Assembly: GCA_903920215.1 (NCBI GenBank)
Contig: CAIXLG010000125.1
Coordinates: 1-40,059, forward strand
Direction of reading: 5' to 3'
DNA length: 40,059 nt
DNA from: an uncultured Chlorobiaceae bacterium
GTDB taxonomy: Bacteria; Bacteroidota; Chlorobiia; Chlorobiales; Chlorobiaceae
Positions within the stretch are counted from its first letter, which is position 1. Each line of letters opens with the position of its first letter. Below the pieces are notes generated by a model that was given only the letters and a program-made list of their open reading frames with translations, had not been told where the DNA came from and did not search any database. Shown here piece by piece: positions 1-10,500 of the stretch. The translations under genes and the position numbers were made by a program.

Positions 1-246
1 ATAGTTATCGGTGCCAGGTTGGGGGCGAATGTTTCACTGATGGTGGTGATAGCCGCAGAGATGATAGGGGCAAAATCCGGACTTGGATTTTTTATCCAGA
101 ATGCCGAGTTCAATTTTTTAGTGCCTGAAATGTATGCTGGAGTTTTGACTCTGGCTCTTGTTGGTCTGGCAGTTAATTATCTGTTGGTATGGGTCGAAAA
201 GAGAATGACCTCCTGGAAGCGTGATATTGGCAGTGCAATTCACTGA
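1..246 (+). CDS. ABC transporter permease, C-terminal fragment (5' end outside window)
   Basis: The reading frame is open from the first base and ends at the stop at 244-246, giving 81 visible residues. They carry the GANVSLMVVIAAEMIGAKSG and LGFFIQ segments, typical of the cytoplasmic EAA-loop side of SsuC/TauC/NrtB-type permeases (BPD_transp_1 family), then one last hydrophobic helix and a basic tail. The protein is an inner-membrane subunit of an importer for nitrate-, sulfonate- or taurine-like solutes. It sits 25 bp before three genes for matching substrate-binding proteins, so it is probably the membrane part of the same importer. The permease at 26883-27671 has the same C-terminal architecture (VAELFGANQGLGRFVQ), so the window holds two related importers. 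Substrate unknown. Confidence 0.85.
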   Translation: MVIGARLGANVSLMVVIAAEMIGAKSGLGFFIQNAEFNFLVPEMYAGVLTLALVGLAVNYLLVWVEKRMTSWKRDIGSAIH

Positions 247-271
247 TAACGATAATTTTTTAGAGAAACAA

Positions 272-1324
272 ATGAATAGCAAGGTAAAGGTACTCTCAAT
301 AGCTGCAATAGCAATCCTTATTGCAGTGGGCGGGTGGTTTGCTCTTAAACCAGCTGCACCGAAAGCTGAAAACGTGGCAATACGCGAGCTTGAAACCACT
401 ATACCGACACTATGGGAGCTTGCAAAACAACTGACAGGGAGGGATATTCTCGCTGAAGAGGGCGTGAAACGTGAACCGGTTAATACTATTCAGAGTACAG
501 GAGGTACCACAGCGATTCAGGCTCTGGTGGCCAATAATATTGATGTAACCTCAAGTTCAGCATGGCCTCCATTTATAAACATTGTTGCTCGTGGCGGCAA
601 GATCAAGGTATTGCTTGGTACTGCTGTATCAAGACAAGACAATGAGTGTGGTCAGAGTCCCTTGTTGGTTCTTGATGATAGCACTATTCATACCATAAAG
701 GATCTTGTTGGTAAAAGGATAGCCGTGAATGTTCTTGGTGCCGAAGCTGATTATGTTATAAGGTTATATCTTAAAAAGAACGGACTCTCAATTTCACAGG
801 TCGAGCTGGTAGTTGTGCCGGAAGAAAAAGAGGAACAGATGCTGCGCACTCGGCAGGTAGATGCTATAGCATTTTCAACAACCGGAGGGATATTCTTTGA
901 CCTCACGGCTGCCAATGGTGGCGTGCGCAAAATACCAGGAACCTCAAATTATGAGACCAAGGGAGAGTCTATGATGGCTGGTATTGGTTTCAGAACTGAT
1001 TTTATCGAAAAACATCCGGATGCAGTCAGAAGATACGTTCATGCTTATGCATTTGCTCGACGTATTGTTTACGATGAGTTTCAGAAAGATCCTGAACGGG
1101 TAAGAAAGGTATTTGCTGATATATGTGTAAGAAAGGGCAGCAATCCTCGTCTGGCAAAGTTTTTCCGTACAACTCTCTGGACGCCTGAACATCAGTTGAT
1201 CGCCGACAAAGATATCCAGTGGTGGTTAGATCGATTTATTGAAGACGGATTGTTGAAGCCGGGTCAGATAAAACCATCGGATATTTATTCAAATGAATTC
1301 TACCCGGTCGTTAAGAATAAATGA
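272..1324 (+). CDS. ABC transporter substrate-binding protein, NrtA/SsuA/TauA type (copy 1 of 3)
   Basis: A 350-residue periplasmic solute-binding protein. I place the start at the ATG at 272 because its product begins MNSKVKVLS, matching the starts of the two following paralogs (MNSK-I/K); an in-frame ATG at 221 would overlap the upstream permease gene and adds no homologous sequence. Residues 5-25 form a hydrophobic signal or signal-anchor segment with no obvious lipobox cysteine. The rest follows the SsuA/TauA (NMT1-like) fold: a STGGTTAIQALVANNIDV segment near residue 75 and an HTIKDLVGKRIAVN segment near residue 150. The stop overlaps the next start (ATGA), so translation is probably coupled. 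It probably delivers solute to the permease at the window edge. Substrate not deducible. Confidence 0.85.
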   Translation: MNSKVKVLSIAAIAILIAVGGWFALKPAAPKAENVAIRELETTIPTLWELAKQLTGRDILAEEGVKREPVNTIQSTGGTTAIQALVANNIDVTSSSAWPPFINIVARGGKIKVLLGTAVSRQDNECGQSPLLVLDDSTIHTIKDLVGKRIAVNVLGAEADYVIRLYLKKNGLSISQVELVVVPEEKEEQMLRTRQVDAIAFSTTGGIFFDLTAANGGVRKIPGTSNYETKGESMMAGIGFRTDFIEKHPDAVRRYVHAYAFARRIVYDEFQKDPERVRKVFADICVRKGSNPRLAKFFRTTLWTPEHQLIADKDIQWWLDRFIEDGLLKPGQIKPSDIYSNEFYPVVKNK

Positions 1325-2364
1325 ACAGTAAAATAATAATACTTCTCGTTGCAGTCATTGGTTTGGTGATTGCAGGAGCTGGATGGTTGACTTTTGGTTC
1401 ATTTTCATCAAAGAGTGAAAACGTCGTAATCAGGGAGCTTCAGTCTACCACTCCAACGCTGTGGGAGCTTGCAAAAAAACTGACAGGCAGGGATGTTCTC
1501 GTTGAAGAGGGTGTGAAACTGGAGACAGTTAACAGTATCCAGAGCAGTGGTGGCACCACAACGCTTCAGGCCGTGTTGGCTGATAATATTGATGTTTGCA
1601 CTGAATCTGCCTGGCCTCCATATTTAAACATTGTTGCCCGTGGCGGGAATGTCAAGGCGCTCCTTGGTATTGCCGTATCAACAAAAGACAATGAAGGCGG
1701 CACGCAGGGGGTGTTAGTTCTTGATGATAGCAGTATACATACCATTAAGGATCTTGCAGGGAAAAGGATAGCGGTTAATGTGCTCGGCGCCGAAGCGGAT
1801 TACGTTATACGCCTTTTTCTCAAAAAGAACGGGTTGTCAATTTCGCAGGTGGAGTTAGTTTCGGCACCAACCGAAAAACATGAACAGTTGCTCCGAACCA
1901 GGCAGGTTGATGCAGCGTACATTCTCAGAGTATATTATGATCTGGCAGTTGCAAACGGTGGCGTCCGTCAAATACCGGGAACGACAAACTATGAGACAAA
2001 GGGAGAATCCGTAATGAGTGCTCTCGGTTTCAGGAGTGACTTCATCGAGAAACATCCTGATGCAGTCAGAAAGTACCTTCGAGCCTATGATATATCCCGC
2101 CGCATAATTTTCAATGAGTTTCAGAAAGATCCCGAACGGGTAAGAAAGGCTTTTGCCGACATCAGTGTCGAAAAAGGTAGCAATCCTCTCCTGGCAAAAT
2201 ATTTCCGTGCTACCCTTTGGACTCCTGATTACCCGTTTATTGCCGACAAGGATGTCCAGTGGTGGTTAGATCGGTTTGTTGAGGACGGACTGCTGAAGCC
2301 AGGCCAGCTAAAACCTTCTGATATCTATACAAATGAATTCACCCCTCAATACAAGAAAAAGTGA
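1321..2364 (+). CDS. ABC transporter substrate-binding protein, NrtA/SsuA/TauA type (copy 2 of 3)
   Basis: A 347-residue paralog of the preceding gene, clearly from tandem duplication: the blocks VIRELQSTTPTLWELAKKL, DDSSIHTIKDLAGKRIAVNV and GAEADYVIRL are nearly unchanged. It starts with ATG inside the stop of copy 1 (ATGA overlap) and has the same N-terminal hydrophobic signal segment without a lipobox cysteine. It departs from copies 1 and 3 in the region that normally shapes the ligand cleft. After QVDA it reads AYILRVYYDL where the others have IAFSTTGGIFFDL or IAFATSGGIYFDM, a net loss of three residues including both glycines. The second-domain contact SSAW/ASAW is ESAW here. This suggests a different ligand or affinity rather than simple redundancy, which is inference. 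Confidence 0.85.
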   Translation: MNSKIIILLVAVIGLVIAGAGWLTFGSFSSKSENVVIRELQSTTPTLWELAKKLTGRDVLVEEGVKLETVNSIQSSGGTTTLQAVLADNIDVCTESAWPPYLNIVARGGNVKALLGIAVSTKDNEGGTQGVLVLDDSSIHTIKDLAGKRIAVNVLGAEADYVIRLFLKKNGLSISQVELVSAPTEKHEQLLRTRQVDAAYILRVYYDLAVANGGVRQIPGTTNYETKGESVMSALGFRSDFIEKHPDAVRKYLRAYDISRRIIFNEFQKDPERVRKAFADISVEKGSNPLLAKYFRATLWTPDYPFIADKDVQWWLDRFVEDGLLKPGQLKPSDIYTNEFTPQYKKK

Positions 2365-3413
2365 ATAGTAAAATAAAGATACTTTTTGTTGTACTCATTG
2401 GTATAGCGACTGCTGGTGCAGCATGGTTTGCATTCGGGAAGTATTCATCAAAAAGTGATAGCGTGGTAATCCGGGAGCTGCAGTCTACCACTCCAACGCA
2501 GTGGGAGCTTGCTGAAAAACTTTCCGGCAGGGATATCCTTGCAGAAAACAATGTACTGCTTGAATCGGTTAATGGCGTTCAGAGCACTGGAGGTACTACT
2601 GCGATTCAGGCCCTTATAGCAAATAACATCGATGTTACAACCGCATCAGCCTGGCCCCCTTTTCTTAACATAATTGCCCGTGGCGGCAAAATCAAGGCGC
2701 TCCTCGGCACTACTGTTTCAACAAAAGATAATGGATATGGAAAAAGTGAATTGCTGGTACTTGATGATAGCACTATTCATACCATCAAAGACCTTGTAGG
2801 TAAAAGGATCGCAGTGAATGTGCTCGGTGCGGAAGCGGATTACGTTATTCGGCTTTTTCTCAAAAAGAACGGGCTATCTGTTTCGCAGGTGGAGTTGGTT
2901 GTTGTCCCTTATGAAAAGCAGGAACAGATGTTGCGCAGCAGGCAGGTAGATGCCATCGCATTCGCAACGAGTGGGGGAATATATTTTGACATGGCCGTCG
3001 GCAATGGAGGAGTGCGTCAAATACCCGGCACTTCAAATTTTGAGGCCAAGGGCGAAGCTGTTGCCTCAGCAATTGGCTTTAGGAATGAATTCTTTGAAAA
3101 ACATCCTGATGTTGTAAAAAACTACCTGCGAGCCTATGATGAATCTCGCAGCATCATTTACAATGAGTTCCATAAAGACCCCAAACGGGTAAGAAAAGCC
3201 TTTGCTGATATCAGTGTAAAAAAAGGCAGTAATCCTCGCCTTGCAAATTATTTCAAGGTAGACCTTTGGAATCCGGCGCATCCATTGATCGAAGACAAGG
3301 ATATTCAGTGGTGGATTGATCGATTTATTGAAGACGGATTGCTGAAACCGGGCCAGCTAAAGCCTTCTGATATTTATACAAATGAGTTTCATCCTCTGTA
3401 TAAGAAAAAGTGA
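2361..3413 (+). CDS. ABC transporter substrate-binding protein, NrtA/SsuA/TauA type (copy 3 of 3)
   Basis: A 350-residue third paralog. It starts with GTG at 2361, overlapping the stop of copy 2 (GTGA), so all three genes are translationally coupled. The product begins MNSKIKILF and carries the same hydrophobic leader, then VIRELQSTTPTQWELAEKL and the AFATSGGIYFDM cleft segment resembling copy 1. All three proteins end with almost the same tail (PSDIY-T/S-NEF, then a basic terminus). No ATPase gene follows; the next gene is an exporter half on the same strand after 195 bp, so the ATPase of this importer must lie upstream of the window or be shared. The 195-bp gap holds no clear terminator or operator. 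Confidence 0.85.
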   Translation: MNSKIKILFVVLIGIATAGAAWFAFGKYSSKSDSVVIRELQSTTPTQWELAEKLSGRDILAENNVLLESVNGVQSTGGTTAIQALIANNIDVTTASAWPPFLNIIARGGKIKALLGTTVSTKDNGYGKSELLVLDDSTIHTIKDLVGKRIAVNVLGAEADYVIRLFLKKNGLSVSQVELVVVPYEKQEQMLRSRQVDAIAFATSGGIYFDMAVGNGGVRQIPGTSNFEAKGEAVASAIGFRNEFFEKHPDVVKNYLRAYDESRSIIYNEFHKDPKRVRKAFADISVKKGSNPRLANYFKVDLWNPAHPLIEDKDIQWWIDRFIEDGLLKPGQLKPSDIYTNEFHPLYKKK

Positions 3414-3608
3414 AGATTTCAGGAGCGCAAACCGCCATCGACTTCCAACTGAAAGTATTCAGACGCTTGGTTTGAAGTAACAGTACGAACCTCATTTCCT
3501 TAAGGGCGAGTCACTTTTCCCCTGTTCAACCCTTATAGAGTTAAAAGACTACCAGCCAAATATTGATGTTATCTGCTATGAATACATTCTTCAAAGAGAC
3601 TCTCTGAT

Positions 3609-5393
3609 ATGCATAACCTCTACAGGCTCAGTTCTTTTTTTAAACCTTATAGGGTAAAAGGGGTTGGTTCGCTTTTTTTGCAGACGGCTGTTGTGATAAT
3701 GGATCTGAGTATTCCACGTCTGATCCAGCATATCATTGACCAGGGTATTCATCAGCATAACCAGCAGGTGGTTATTCACACCGGTTTACTTATGCTGGGC
3801 ATTACGGTAGTAAGTGTTCTTTTTGCGGTATGGGCACACCTTTTATCTGTCAATGTCTGCGAGAGTATTGCTCGTGATCTTCGTGAAGCGCTGTTTTTGA
3901 AAATCCAGTCATTTTCTTTCGGCAATATTGATCGCCTCAAAACTGGGCAGCTCATGGTACGTCTTTCAAGCGATACTGCCGCAGTTCAGCGTGTCGTATT
4001 GGTTTCATTGCGAATAGGTTCCCGTTCCTTTATTTTGATGGCCGGCAGTTTTATCCTGATGTTTAAAACCAGTAGTTCGCTGGCATTGACTATTCTTCCC
4101 CTGCTTCTTCTCACCTCTATACTGATTGCATTTTTTGTTGTAAAAATGGAGCCTTTGTGGCGTTCAGTGCAGCAACAGCTCGACCGGCTCAACACTGTTC
4201 TTCAGGAAAATATTGCAGGTATTCGCCTCATAAAAGTTTTTGTGAGAGCGAATTTTGAATTCAACCGTTTTAATAGTGCGAATCAGGATTTTACGAGCGA
4301 TTCTATCAGAGTCATGAAGTTTATGGCCAGTATTCCTCCGGTTCTGACACTATGTATCAATGCAGGGATGGTTTTGGTTATATGGGTAGGTGGGCTTGAT
4401 GTTATTCATGGCCAGATGACGACCGGTCAAGTCGTGGCATTCACAAATTACCTGCTCACAACCATGGCTCCGTTGATCTTTATGGCCAATTTTGCGAATA
4501 TTCTCGCTGGAGGAATCGCATCATCGAAGCGTGTTGTCGAAGTGCTCGATGTTATTCCTGACATTCATGATCAAGTTGGCTCAAAGGGGATATCTGAAAA
4601 TATTCAGGGGAAGATTGTTTTTGAAAATGTCACCTTTGGGTACAAGAACCTAAGCGATACTCATATCCTTGAAAATATAAGTTTTACTGCTGAGCCGGGT
4701 AAAATCTTTGCTGTTCTCGGGGCCACTGGGTCGGGTAAATCGACACTCGTGAACCTTATTCCAAGGTTTTATGATGTTTCATCAGGGAGAATCCTGATTG
4801 ATGGCATTGATATCAGGGAGGTAACCCAGGACTCCCTTCTTCAGAAAATTTCCATAGTACCTCAGGAAACCATTTTGTTCTCAGGCACCATTCGTGATAA
4901 CATTCGATACGGTCTCCCCAGCGCTGCTGACGACAAGGTAATCCAGGCGGCACAGGCAGCTCAGGCCCACGATTTTATTCTCAATCTTCCTCTCGGATAT
5001 GATACTCGGGTTGAAGAACGCGGTGTCAACCTTTCCGGAGGCCAGAAACAGCGCATTGCAATTGCAAGAGCCCTGCTTGCAGCTCCGGCAATTATAATTC
5101 TTGATGATAGCACCAGTGCTGTTGATATCGATACGGAAACCAGAATACAGGAAGCTCTGCATAAGAGCAGTAAAAAAAGCACACTCTTCGTCGTTGCTCA
5201 GCGGGTCAGCTCTGTACTGAAAGCCGATAACATCATTGTCCTTGAAAAAGGGCGAATCGCAGGGCAAGGCAATCACTCCTCACTTATACAAACCTGCACT
5301 GTCTATCAGGAAATATATGCTTCTCAGTTGGGCACGGAACCTTTCCGTCAAAGGGTTAACGGTAAACTGCAAACCGCAGGGGAGGTACAATGA
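3609..5393 (+). CDS. ABC exporter half-transporter, subunit with degenerate ATP site (MdlA/LmrC-like)
   Basis: A 594-residue half-transporter with an N-terminal type IV exporter membrane domain (about residues 1-310, six helices) and a C-terminal nucleotide-binding domain. Visible motifs are Walker A GATGSGKST (371-379) and signature LSGGQKQR (about 475). Walker B ends LDD (D499, D500), so the usual catalytic glutamate is aspartate. The H-loop reads VVAQRVSS, with Gln531 in place of histidine. These substitutions mark the non-hydrolysing chain of heterodimeric exporters such as TM287/288, LmrCD and BmrCD. The partner is the next gene, which overlaps by 4 bp. Likely substrates are lipids or hydrophobic compounds, by family only. 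Confidence 0.88.
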   Translation: MHNLYRLSSFFKPYRVKGVGSLFLQTAVVIMDLSIPRLIQHIIDQGIHQHNQQVVIHTGLLMLGITVVSVLFAVWAHLLSVNVCESIARDLREALFLKIQSFSFGNIDRLKTGQLMVRLSSDTAAVQRVVLVSLRIGSRSFILMAGSFILMFKTSSSLALTILPLLLLTSILIAFFVVKMEPLWRSVQQQLDRLNTVLQENIAGIRLIKVFVRANFEFNRFNSANQDFTSDSIRVMKFMASIPPVLTLCINAGMVLVIWVGGLDVIHGQMTTGQVVAFTNYLLTTMAPLIFMANFANILAGGIASSKRVVEVLDVIPDIHDQVGSKGISENIQGKIVFENVTFGYKNLSDTHILENISFTAEPGKIFAVLGATGSGKSTLVNLIPRFYDVSSGRILIDGIDIREVTQDSLLQKISIVPQETILFSGTIRDNIRYGLPSAADDKVIQAAQAAQAHDFILNLPLGYDTRVEERGVNLSGGQKQRIAIARALLAAPAIIILDDSTSAVDIDTETRIQEALHKSSKKSTLFVVAQRVSSVLKADNIIVLEKGRIAGQGNHSSLIQTCTVYQEIYASQLGTEPFRQRVNGKLQTAGEVQ

Positions 5394-7213
5394 GCCGTCA
5401 GCATGAAACCTTAAGAGATCGCCCAAAATCCTTGGGGTTTGGGAATCCCTCTCAACCAGGCAGGATCGAAAAACCGCAGAACTCTTCACAGGCCGTTAAT
5501 CGATTGCTTGCTTACCTCTCACCCTTTCGCTTTAGGCTTTGGATTGTTTTTTTCCTGGTAGTGATCTATTCATTGCTTGGTCTGGCTGGGCCCTACCTGA
5601 TGGGTGTAGCCATAGATCGTTTCATGGTGAAAAAAAATGTTATCGGGCTTGAAATAATTTCATTTTCTCTCCTCTTGGTCTATGTATGCTATAACCTCTT
5701 CCAGCTTGTTTCAGGTTGGATTATAGCCAAGGTATCGCAAACATCCTTGAAACAATTGAGTGGAGATCTTTTCGGCCATATCCAAACCCTTCCTGTCAGC
5801 TATTTTGACCGAAATCCGGCTGGCGGCCTGATGAGCAGGCTTACCATCGATGTTGATGCTATTAATCAGGCGGTCTCCCAAAACGTCACAACAATGCTTG
5901 CCAGTATTATTTCTCTGGTCGGTATTATTATCGCCATGTTTATGCTTGATGCATGGCTGGCCATAACCTCGTTGTTTGTCATTCCGATTTTGTTCTGGTT
6001 CACTCAGTTTGTTGCCCGATATACCCGAAAAGGGTTCCGGGAACTGCAGAAACAGCTGGGAGAAATGAACAGCGTTATGGAAGAGTCTATCAGTGGATTG
6101 AGAGTCATTAAGGCATTCCGCAGGAATGATGAAGTGATCGATACCTTTCGGATTGAGAACAACAAGGTTTTCAAAGCATCAGTCTATGCGAACAGCTACT
6201 CTATGCTGCTCATGCCTCTGACCAATGTTCTTGGCAACCTTTTCATCATTGTGATAGCGGCCTTTGGCGGATGGCTTGCCCTGAAAGGGCTGGTCACTGT
6301 CGGTGTTATTGCCAGTTTTATTATCTACGGGCAGAACTTTATCCAGCCCCTTCGCCAGCTGGCCACTATGTATAACACCATCCAGTCTGCCTTGGCTGGA
6401 TCGGAAAGAATATTTGAAATTCTTGATATTCCATCAGAAGTTGACGTAACAGGTATAACAGTACCAAAAACTCTGGCCGGAGCAATTCGTTTCGATCATG
6501 TGAGCTTTGGCTATCAGAAAGGTGTTTCTGTAGTGAAAGATATGACGTTCGATGCTGAACCTGGTAAAACCATTGCCTTGGTTGGTCCGACAGGAGCAGG
6601 AAAAACCACGATCATCAATCTTCTGACCCGCTTTTATGAAATAAGCAGCGGGGTCATCACTATAGCAGGAAAGGACATCCGTGATTACAGCAAAGCTGAT
6701 TTGCGCCGGAAGATTGGGCTGGTGTTGCAGGATACGTTTTTATTTTCCGGAACAGTTCTTGAAAATATCCGTTTTGGACGACTTGATGCGACTGATTCAG
6801 AATGTCACCAAGCTGCAAAACTTGCCGAAGCAGATGAGTTTATCCGCCAGCTTCCTGAAGGGTATAATACCATCCTCTTGGAACGGGCAGGCAATCTGAG
6901 CCAGGGGCAGCGTCAGTTGCTTGCAATAACAAGAGTTATACTTGCAAACCCTGAGATATTGATTCTTGACGAAGCAACCAGCAGTGTCGATACCAGAACT
7001 GAGCTTCGTATACAGAAAGCTTTATTGACACTGATGAAGGGACGGACAAGCTTTGTTATCGCCCATCGGCTCAGTACCATTCGCGATGCCGACCAGGTTC
7101 TTGTTATTGACCGGGGGACTATCGTTGAAAAGGGAACTCATCGGGAACTTCTTGATCATGAGGGGATGTATTATGATCTCTACATCAGCCAGTTCAAAGG
7201 GTTGGCAATTTAG
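5390..7213 (+). CDS. ABC exporter half-transporter, catalytically competent subunit (MdlB/LmrD-like)
   Basis: A 607-residue partner of the preceding gene, starting at an ATG inside its stop (ATGA) with a good Shine-Dalgarno (GGGGAGGT) just upstream. It has a cytosolic N-terminal extension of about 45 residues, six predicted helices, then an ATPase domain with Walker A GPTGAGKTT (399-407), Walker B LILDEATSSVD with catalytic Glu528, and H-loop His559 in IAHRLST. Its signature reads LSQGQ (503-507) rather than LSGGQ. In a heterodimer this non-canonical signature faces the partner's degenerate Walker B, so both defects fall in one ATP site and the other stays complete. That pattern confirms the two genes as one asymmetric exporter. 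Confidence 0.88.
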   Translation: MSRQHETLRDRPKSLGFGNPSQPGRIEKPQNSSQAVNRLLAYLSPFRFRLWIVFFLVVIYSLLGLAGPYLMGVAIDRFMVKKNVIGLEIISFSLLLVYVCYNLFQLVSGWIIAKVSQTSLKQLSGDLFGHIQTLPVSYFDRNPAGGLMSRLTIDVDAINQAVSQNVTTMLASIISLVGIIIAMFMLDAWLAITSLFVIPILFWFTQFVARYTRKGFRELQKQLGEMNSVMEESISGLRVIKAFRRNDEVIDTFRIENNKVFKASVYANSYSMLLMPLTNVLGNLFIIVIAAFGGWLALKGLVTVGVIASFIIYGQNFIQPLRQLATMYNTIQSALAGSERIFEILDIPSEVDVTGITVPKTLAGAIRFDHVSFGYQKGVSVVKDMTFDAEPGKTIALVGPTGAGKTTIINLLTRFYEISSGVITIAGKDIRDYSKADLRRKIGLVLQDTFLFSGTVLENIRFGRLDATDSECHQAAKLAEADEFIRQLPEGYNTILLERAGNLSQGQRQLLAITRVILANPEILILDEATSSVDTRTELRIQKALLTLMKGRTSFVIAHRLSTIRDADQVLVIDRGTIVEKGTHRELLDHEGMYYDLYISQFKGLAI

Positions 7214-7587
7214 GCTTCTGCCCCATTCTATTTCATCAACCAACGATTAAACTCTTCAATGTGTGATCAGTCAGTCTATCTGTTCAGATCAGGCTATGAC
7301 TAACTTATAGTATTGATTCTTTGTAGGTTGGGGTGATTCCTGAACCCCAACAAAACTAAAGTTGTTCTGAGAGGATAGCTTTTTTCAGCCTGCAGGTAAA
7401 GTTTGCTTTCCATCTCTTGTCTCAGCAACAAATAGAGGTGCCCATTATATTTATGATGAAAGGGAAAAATAAAGTAATGGTAACTATATTAAGGCATTAT
7501 CGATAGCGCCCGATTTCTGAAGAGACTCACCAGCCGATGAAGGTGCTTGGCATAGAAGAGCTTTTAATATTTATCTTCCGATCTCGT
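7214..7587. other. Intergenic region between exporter and restriction enzyme
   Basis: This stretch holds no convincing gene. Its one visible structure is a short perfect inverted repeat (separate entry). An in-frame ATG at 7537 would extend the following gene by 17 residues (MKVLGIEELLIFIFRSR) but lacks a Shine-Dalgarno and has no family resemblance. I therefore treat 7537-7587 as upstream sequence, though this is not certain. Confidence 0.5.
7327..7351. repeat. Inverted repeat (hairpin) downstream of the exporter operon
   Basis: GTTGGGGT (7327-7334) is the exact reverse complement of ACCCCAAC (7344-7351), with a 9-base loop. It lies 113 bp after the exporter stop. There is no T-run on the plus strand, so it is not a classical Rho-independent terminator. 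It could stabilise the exporter mRNA end or be an operator. Confidence 0.45.
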
Positions 7588-10500
7588 ATGTCTTTTCAGA
7601 CCATCCTGACCAAATACAGAAAGTATTCATTCTCTGAACGCGACAAAGGTGACCGCTTTGAACGCTTGATGCAGGCCTACCTGAAAACCGATCCCAAGTA
7701 TGCATACTTATTCAAAAAGGTGTGGCTATGGAGTGAATTCCCCGGACGTGGTGATTTAGGTGGTGGGGATACCGGGATAGATTTGGTAGCCCTGACATTG
7801 GATGGCGACTATTGGGCAATTCAGTGTAAATGTTTTCAGGAAAGTGCAATCATTGACAAACCATCTGTTGACTCATTCCTTTCAACTTCAAGCAGGGAGT
7901 TCAAAGATGAAAACCTTCGAACAACAAGTTTCTCACAGCGTCTATGGATTTCAACGACCAATAAATGGGGACCGAATGCAACCGAAGCCATAAATAATCA
8001 AAACCCGCCGGTTACTCGCCTGAACCTCTACGGACTACAGGAATCATCGGTAGACTGGGAAAAATTAGACCAGGGCATTTACGGAGAAGCATCACGAACT
8101 TCAAAAAAATCACTGAGGCCTCATCAGAACGAAGCTTTGGAAAAAGCTCACGAATATTTCAAAACAGCAGACAGAGGCAAGCTCATCATGGCTTGCGGAA
8201 CAGGAAAAACATTCAACTCCCTGCGAATAGCAGAAAATGAAACCAATGGCAAAGGCTTTATCCTCTTTCTGGTTCCCTCCATTGCATTGCTTGGCCAGAC
8301 ACTGCGGGAATGGTCGTCTGACGCCAACGAACCGATAAATGCTATTTGCATTTGTTCCGACAGTGAAGTTTCTCGCAAAAAAAGCAAGAATGAAGATAGC
8401 GACTCATTCAGCATAGTGGATTTGGCGTTACCTGCATCCACTGATGTCAATTCAATTCTTCGCCAGTTCAAGCATATACAGGCCAATGGACATTCTGGCT
8501 TAACGGTTGTGTTCTCTACCTATCAGTCTATTGCAGTGATTGCTCGTGCACAAGCTGAACTGCAGAAATCAAACGATAGCTACAGCGAGTTTGATCTGAT
8601 CATTTGTGATGAAGCTCATCGAACCACAGGCGTGACCTTGTCCGGTGAAGATGAATCTGCATTCACAAAAGTGCACGACAACAATTTCCTCAAAGGAAAA
8701 AAGCGGCTCTATATGACCGCAACGCCAAGGCTTTACAGTGATGATACAAAAAGCAAGGCAGCTCAAGCTGATGCCATTCTTTGCTCAATGGACGATGTCA
8801 GGTTATTTGGTGAAGAAATTTACCGTATTGGTTTTGGTGAGGCAGTAGAACGGGATCTGCTCAGCGATTACAAAGTGCTCATTCTGACGTTGAATGAAAA
8901 CGATGTTCCTCCGGCTGTACAGAAAATGATAACCGACAACGAAAGTGAAATCAATACCGATGATGCTTCCAAACTTATTGGTTGCATCAATGCACTTTCA
9001 AAACAAATACTCGGTGATGCAGGAATTATCAAAGCCAGTGATCCGGAACCGATGAAACGGGCTGTCGCCTTTTGCCAAAGCATTGCCGTGTCAAAAAAAA
9101 TAACCGCCACTTACAATACCGCATCCGAAGCCTACCTTGATTCATTACCTGAAAAAAGCCAGGAGCAGATGGTTTGGCTCTCTTCGAGGCATATTGACGG
9201 CACCATGACGGCTCCCCAGCGGGATGAATTGCTCTCGTGGCTGAAGGCTGATACCGATTACAATGAGTGCCGCGTTCTCACCAATGTGAGGTGTTTAAGC
9301 GAAGGTGTCGATGTTCCCTCGTTGGATGCTGTTATGTTTCTCTCTGCCCGGAACTCACAGGTCGATGTGGTTCAGTCGGTTGGCCGTGTCATGCGAAAAG
9401 CGCTAGGTAAAAAATACGGATACATCATCATCCCTGTTGTTGTTCCTTCCGATGTTGAGGCCGACAAAGCTCTTGACGATAATGAACGTTACAAAGTTGT
9501 CTGGACAGTATTGAATGCTCTCCGAGCTCATGATGACCGATTTAATGCTACCGTTAATAAAATCGAACTCAACCGAAAACGCCCTGAACAGATTTTAGTA
9601 GGCAGACCAGCCTACTCATGGGAAGATGGTCAGCAAATTTTTGCAGACCCTGATGAGGCTTACGGGACTGATAAGGACATCAATCAACAGCTTGCCATGC
9701 AATTTGAACAATTGCAGCATGTTGTCTTTGCCCGTATGGTGCAAAAGGTTGGTGATCGACGTTATTGGGAACAATGGGCTAACAATGTTGCGGAAATTGC
9801 TCAACGACAAGTCGAAAGAATCAACCGCCTCATCAATGCCGAAGGGGAGCACAAGAAGGCATTTCAGGAGTTCCTTTACGGCCTGCAGCAGAACATCAAC
9901 CCATCAATCACCCAGATGGAGGCGGTTGAAATGTTGTCGCAGCACATCATCACTAAGCCGGTTTTTGAGGCTCTCTTTAAGGGGTACTCCTTCGTCCAGA
10001 ACAATCCCATCTCTGTCTCCATGCAGAAAATGCTCGACTTGCTTGAGGCCCAGACCATCCAGGAGGATGCAGACACCCTGAACAAATTTTATGAATCCGT
10101 AAGAATGCGAGCGGCAGATATCGACAATGCTGCAGGCAAACAACGCATTATTATTGAGCTGTACGACAAGTTCTTTAAAACGGCTTTCCCCAAGATGGTG
10201 GAAAAGCTCGGTATTGTCTATACACCGGTTGAATTGGTTGATTTCATCATTCACTCCGTCAACGATGTACTCAAGCAAGAATTTGACCGTTCCCTTTCTG
10301 ACGAGAACATCCACATTCTTGATCCCTTTACCGGCACAGGCACCTTTATTACCCGCCTCCTGCAAAGTGGCTTGATTGACCAGAAAGACCTCGAACGCAA
10401 ATACCAGAAAGAGATACATGCCAACGAAATTGTACTGCTCGCCTATTACATTGCTGCGGTCAATATCGAGAACGCCTACCATGATATGATGGGTGACACA

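Noticed and set aside
221-271. Upstream ATG start for the first binding protein
   Set aside because: It overlaps the permease gene; the paralogs begin at the equivalent of 272.
9904-10482. 192-codon minus-strand open frame in the restriction enzyme gene
   Set aside because: Shadow of the conserved methyltransferase region; no recognisable motifs.
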